Assembly (NCBI RefSeq): GCF_001281315.1
Contig: NZ_CP012479.1
Coordinates: 2,418,001 to 2,482,000, forward strand
Reading direction: 5' to 3'
DNA: 64,000 nt
From: Arthrobacter sp. ERGS1:01
GTDB taxonomy: Bacteria > Actinomycetota > Actinomycetes > Actinomycetales > Micrococcaceae
Part shown: positions 61,841 through 64,000 of the stretch, one piece after another
Position numbering within the stretch: the stretch's first letter is position 1
Layout of the letters: the number at the start of each line of letters is the position of its first letter
Notes under the pieces: model-generated
Database searches by the model: none
What the model saw: only the letters and a program-made list of their open reading frames with translations
Told to the model about the DNA's origin: nothing
Translations under genes and position numbers: made by a program

Positions 61841-63949
61841 ATGACACACGAGCCCGCCGCATCGTTCCTCACCGATCCGGACTTCGCCCAACAGTCCCTG
61901 GAGAACACGGCGCTGGTCCACGCCAGGTTCGTCCGGCCCGGCGCCGACGGCACCGGCTCGGCCCTGCAGATCGGGCTCCACTTCGAGGGCGATTCGCTGC
62001 TCGCGCCCGGCGGCACCCTACCGGCCCGCAACCACGCTGTCAGCCGCGGCATGGTGAACAAGGTGGCCACCGGCGTCGAACCCAACACCGAGTACCGTCT
62101 CACCATGACCATCAAGGGCGCGGGCCTGATCTGGGGCATCTTTGACGCCGAAAACGAGCCCTACTACCGCGGATTCGCGGCCGGCGGACCCATCACCGAC
62201 CGCTACAAGGGCATGACCACCCCCGGCGGCGGCACCGAATGGGAAACCGTGGAGGCCACCATCATCACGGGGCCGCGCACCACCGAACTCCATGCGTTTT
62301 GCATCCTGGCCGAGAACACCGGCCCCGGCTGGTGCGATTCCATGACGGTCACCCGGATCGGCCCGGCAGCGCACGCCGTGGAAGCGCCTGCCACCTGGGC
62401 GGTGCCGCCGGCGTCTGCGAACACGTTCCCCGTGACCATCCCCGCGATCCGGCAGTTCGCCCCCACGGAAGGGCTCTGGTCCCCTGCCGCCGGCGTCAGT
62501 GCCGTCGCCGTGGATGTGGAAGCGGCCGGCGTGCTCGACGGCGTTGCCCGGCTTCTCGCGGCCCAGCTCACCGAGTCCGGGGCCGGGCAGGAGGTCGGCG
62601 TGGTGGCCGTCTCGGGCGAGGACGTACCGGCCGACGCCGTCCACCTCACCCTGGGCGAAGTGGACCTCAGCGGTGCCTCCGCCAAGGCACGGGAGCTAGC
62701 GGCGGAGGCGTATGAACTCCACATCACCACGCACGGCGTGCGCGTGGTGGCAGGCGGTGCGGCCGGGGCGTTGTACACGGGGTCAACCCTGGTGCAGGCG
62801 CTGAAGTCGGCGGCGGCTCTGCCGGCCGGAACCGTCCTCGATTTCACGGAGCAGAAATATCGCGGCCTGCAGGTGGATTCGGGCCGGCGGTTCTACACGA
62901 TCGACTGGCTCAAGGACCAGATCAAGGACCTTGCCTACACGAAGCTGAACACGCTTTCCGTGCGGGTCAAGGACAATGAGGGGCTGCGCATCGAAAGCGG
63001 GGTGCTGCCCAAGATCATGGACACCACCCCCGGCGGCGGGTTCTGGAGCAAGGCCGAGATCAAGGACCTCGTGGCCTTCGCCCGGCAGTACCACGTGACG
63101 GTCATTCCGGAGTTCGACATCCCCGGCCACTCCGACATGGACACGCTGGTCTACCCGGAGTACATGTTCCCCGGCGGCGAGGGCGAGGCGGCCGGCTGGG
63201 ACTACTCGCGCGCCGACGTCCGCCAGTTGCTGATCGACGTGTTGCGCGAAACCGGTGAAACCTTCGAGAGCCCCTTTGTCCACGTGGGCGGCGACGAATT
63301 CTTTGGCCAGGACCACCCCCATGCCCTGGAGTGGATCCGGGCCCACACCGGGGACCAGGAGGCCACGAGCGTTGACGCCTACCTGGAATTGTTCAACGAG
63401 GTGGCAGCCGGGCTGGCACAGGCCGGCTTCAGGACCATGATGTGGAACGACATGATCAACGGCAAGAACACGGTGGTGGAGCTGAGCCGCGACATCACCA
63501 TCGTCTACTGGGCCGAAATCTACGAGTCGTTGTCCGCCGAGGAGCTCATCCACCAGGGTTACGAGCTGATCGGCTCCTCCTCGGATTTGTACCACGACCT
63601 CTGGCCGCCGCTGGATAAGTCCCAGAAGCCCAATATGACCATCAACCAGCCGCTGCCGGAATACCAGTGGCAGACGTATTTGAGCCCGTTCATGTACTCG
63701 CGCGGCTGGTCGGACCCCGAGCAGTTGACCCCTGCCGCCGAACCGGGTTCGCTGGGCCAGATCTTCCCCATTTGGGACGATGCGCACGGCTGGGCGCCCG
63801 AGGAGCTCTTGACGCAGACCCTGCTCCCCCGCCTGCGGATCCATGCGCAGTCCGTCTGGAACTCACCTGCCCCGGTAGCCTCCTTCGCCGAGTTTGACCC
63901 GTACCTGCGCTTCCTGGGCCACGCCCCGTTCTTTGGGCAACATGGCTAG
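61841..63949 (+). CDS. GH20 beta-N-acetylhexosaminidase, apparently cytoplasmic
   Basis: The protein has 702 residues. Residues about 10-180 form a beta-sandwich like a carbohydrate-binding module. Residues 200-320 are the GH20b-type alpha/beta domain. Residues 335-690 form the GH20 catalytic barrel: KYRGLQVDSGRRFYTIDWLKDQI, VIPEFDIPGHS and FVHVGGDEFF with the catalytic Asp-Glu pair. It should release terminal GlcNAc or GalNAc residues. No signal peptide follows from the ATG at 61841. The open frame upstream has no hydrophobic segment either, so the enzyme probably acts on imported chito-oligosaccharides or recycled wall sugars. Confidence 0.88.
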   Translation: MTHEPAASFLTDPDFAQQSLENTALVHARFVRPGADGTGSALQIGLHFEGDSLLAPGGTLPARNHAVSRGMVNKVATGVEPNTEYRLTMTIKGAGLIWGIFDAENEPYYRGFAAGGPITDRYKGMTTPGGGTEWETVEATIITGPRTTELHAFCILAENTGPGWCDSMTVTRIGPAAHAVEAPATWAVPPASANTFPVTIPAIRQFAPTEGLWSPAAGVSAVAVDVEAAGVLDGVARLLAAQLTESGAGQEVGVVAVSGEDVPADAVHLTLGEVDLSGASAKARELAAEAYELHITTHGVRVVAGGAAGALYTGSTLVQALKSAAALPAGTVLDFTEQKYRGLQVDSGRRFYTIDWLKDQIKDLAYTKLNTLSVRVKDNEGLRIESGVLPKIMDTTPGGGFWSKAEIKDLVAFARQYHVTVIPEFDIPGHSDMDTLVYPEYMFPGGEGEAAGWDYSRADVRQLLIDVLRETGETFESPFVHVGGDEFFGQDHPHALEWIRAHTGDQEATSVDAYLELFNEVAAGLAQAGFRTMMWNDMINGKNTVVELSRDITIVYWAEIYESLSAEELIHQGYELIGSSSDLYHDLWPPLDKSQKPNMTINQPLPEYQWQTYLSPFMYSRGWSDPEQLTPAAEPGSLGQIFPIWDDAHGWAPEELLTQTLLPRLRIHAQSVWNSPAPVASFAEFDPYLRFLGHAPFFGQHG

Positions 63950-63951
63950 CC

Positions 63952-63975
63952 GGTCTCGACAAGCTCGACCACCGG
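63952..63975. repeat. REP-like repeat downstream of the GH20 gene, copy 2
   Basis: It contains TCGACAAGCTCGACCACCGG and starts 2 bp after the GH20 stop codon. It has the same orientation as copy 1 in leuC and differs from it by one base. Confidence 0.75.
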
Positions 63976-64000
63976 CAACTGAACCCGAGGACCGGCAATT

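Overview
The window is a piece of high-GC actinobacterial chromosome. Gene content and order (rsmD-recG-DAK-thiL; DUF3515 lipoprotein; ddl-gpsA-plsC-murA; leuCD with a divergent IclR-type regulator) point to the Micrococcaceae, most likely Arthrobacter or a close relative. That placement is inferred from synteny and style, not from a marker gene. The two ends of the housekeeping block (murA...ddl...DUF3515 and thiL...rsmD) commonly lie close together in such genomes. Here about 38 kb of accessory DNA separates them.

Layout. (1) 1-4634, minus: rsmD (cut by the window edge), recG, a DhaL-domain protein and thiL, overlapping and probably co-transcribed. (2) 4829-6242, plus: an HNH nuclease and a GNAT acetyltransferase. 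(3) 6300-29102, minus: a tightly packed 19-gene operon for an extracellular contractile injection system (eCIS). In transcription order it encodes sheath, tube, a T4-type baseplate protein with Cys pairs, a Pro/Ala-rich protein, the DUF4255 cap protein, an AAA+ ATPase, a 97-residue protein, a DUF4157 protein fused to a second zinc-protease-like domain, a 181-residue protein, CIS tube/adaptor protein, LysM protein, hub, gp5-like spike, PAAR-like tip, gp25, two baseplate J proteins, a beta-helix tail protein and a DUF6519 protein. Many junctions are ATGA overlaps, so translation is probably coupled. No capsid, portal, terminase, integrase or lysis gene is present, and no tape-measure protein is obvious.

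(4) 29888-41571: a catabolic block made of hutU, a glutaryl-CoA-dehydrogenase-like acyl-CoA dehydrogenase, an NCS1 transporter, a HisC-like aminotransferase, a FAD-linked 2-hydroxyacid dehydrogenase, an IclR regulator and a class III CoA-transferase. Versions of one palindrome, GTCTGTGATCACAGAC, lie about 95-112 bp upstream of the genes that begin these transcription units. This ties hutU to CoA-ester chemistry. I propose, as inference, a regulon for imidazole acids (imidazolepropionate or imidazolelactate) that feeds urocanate. A lower-GC DUF2971 gene and about 0.9 kb of gene-poor DNA interrupt the block.

(5) 41592-52092: cell-envelope genes (an LCP protein, a membrane protein, the DUF3515 lipoprotein, a methyltransferase, a sortase-anchored phosphodiesterase) and the ddl-gpsA-plsC-murA operon. 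(6) 52427-63975: an AbiEi-like protein, a fused heterodimer-type ABC exporter with its MarR regulator, leuD and leuC (leuC carries an apparent one-base frameshift), the divergent IclR regulator, a DUF1697 protein and a GH20 hexosaminidase. Several palindromic or REP-like repeats lie between genes, and one of them codes for the C-terminus of LeuC.
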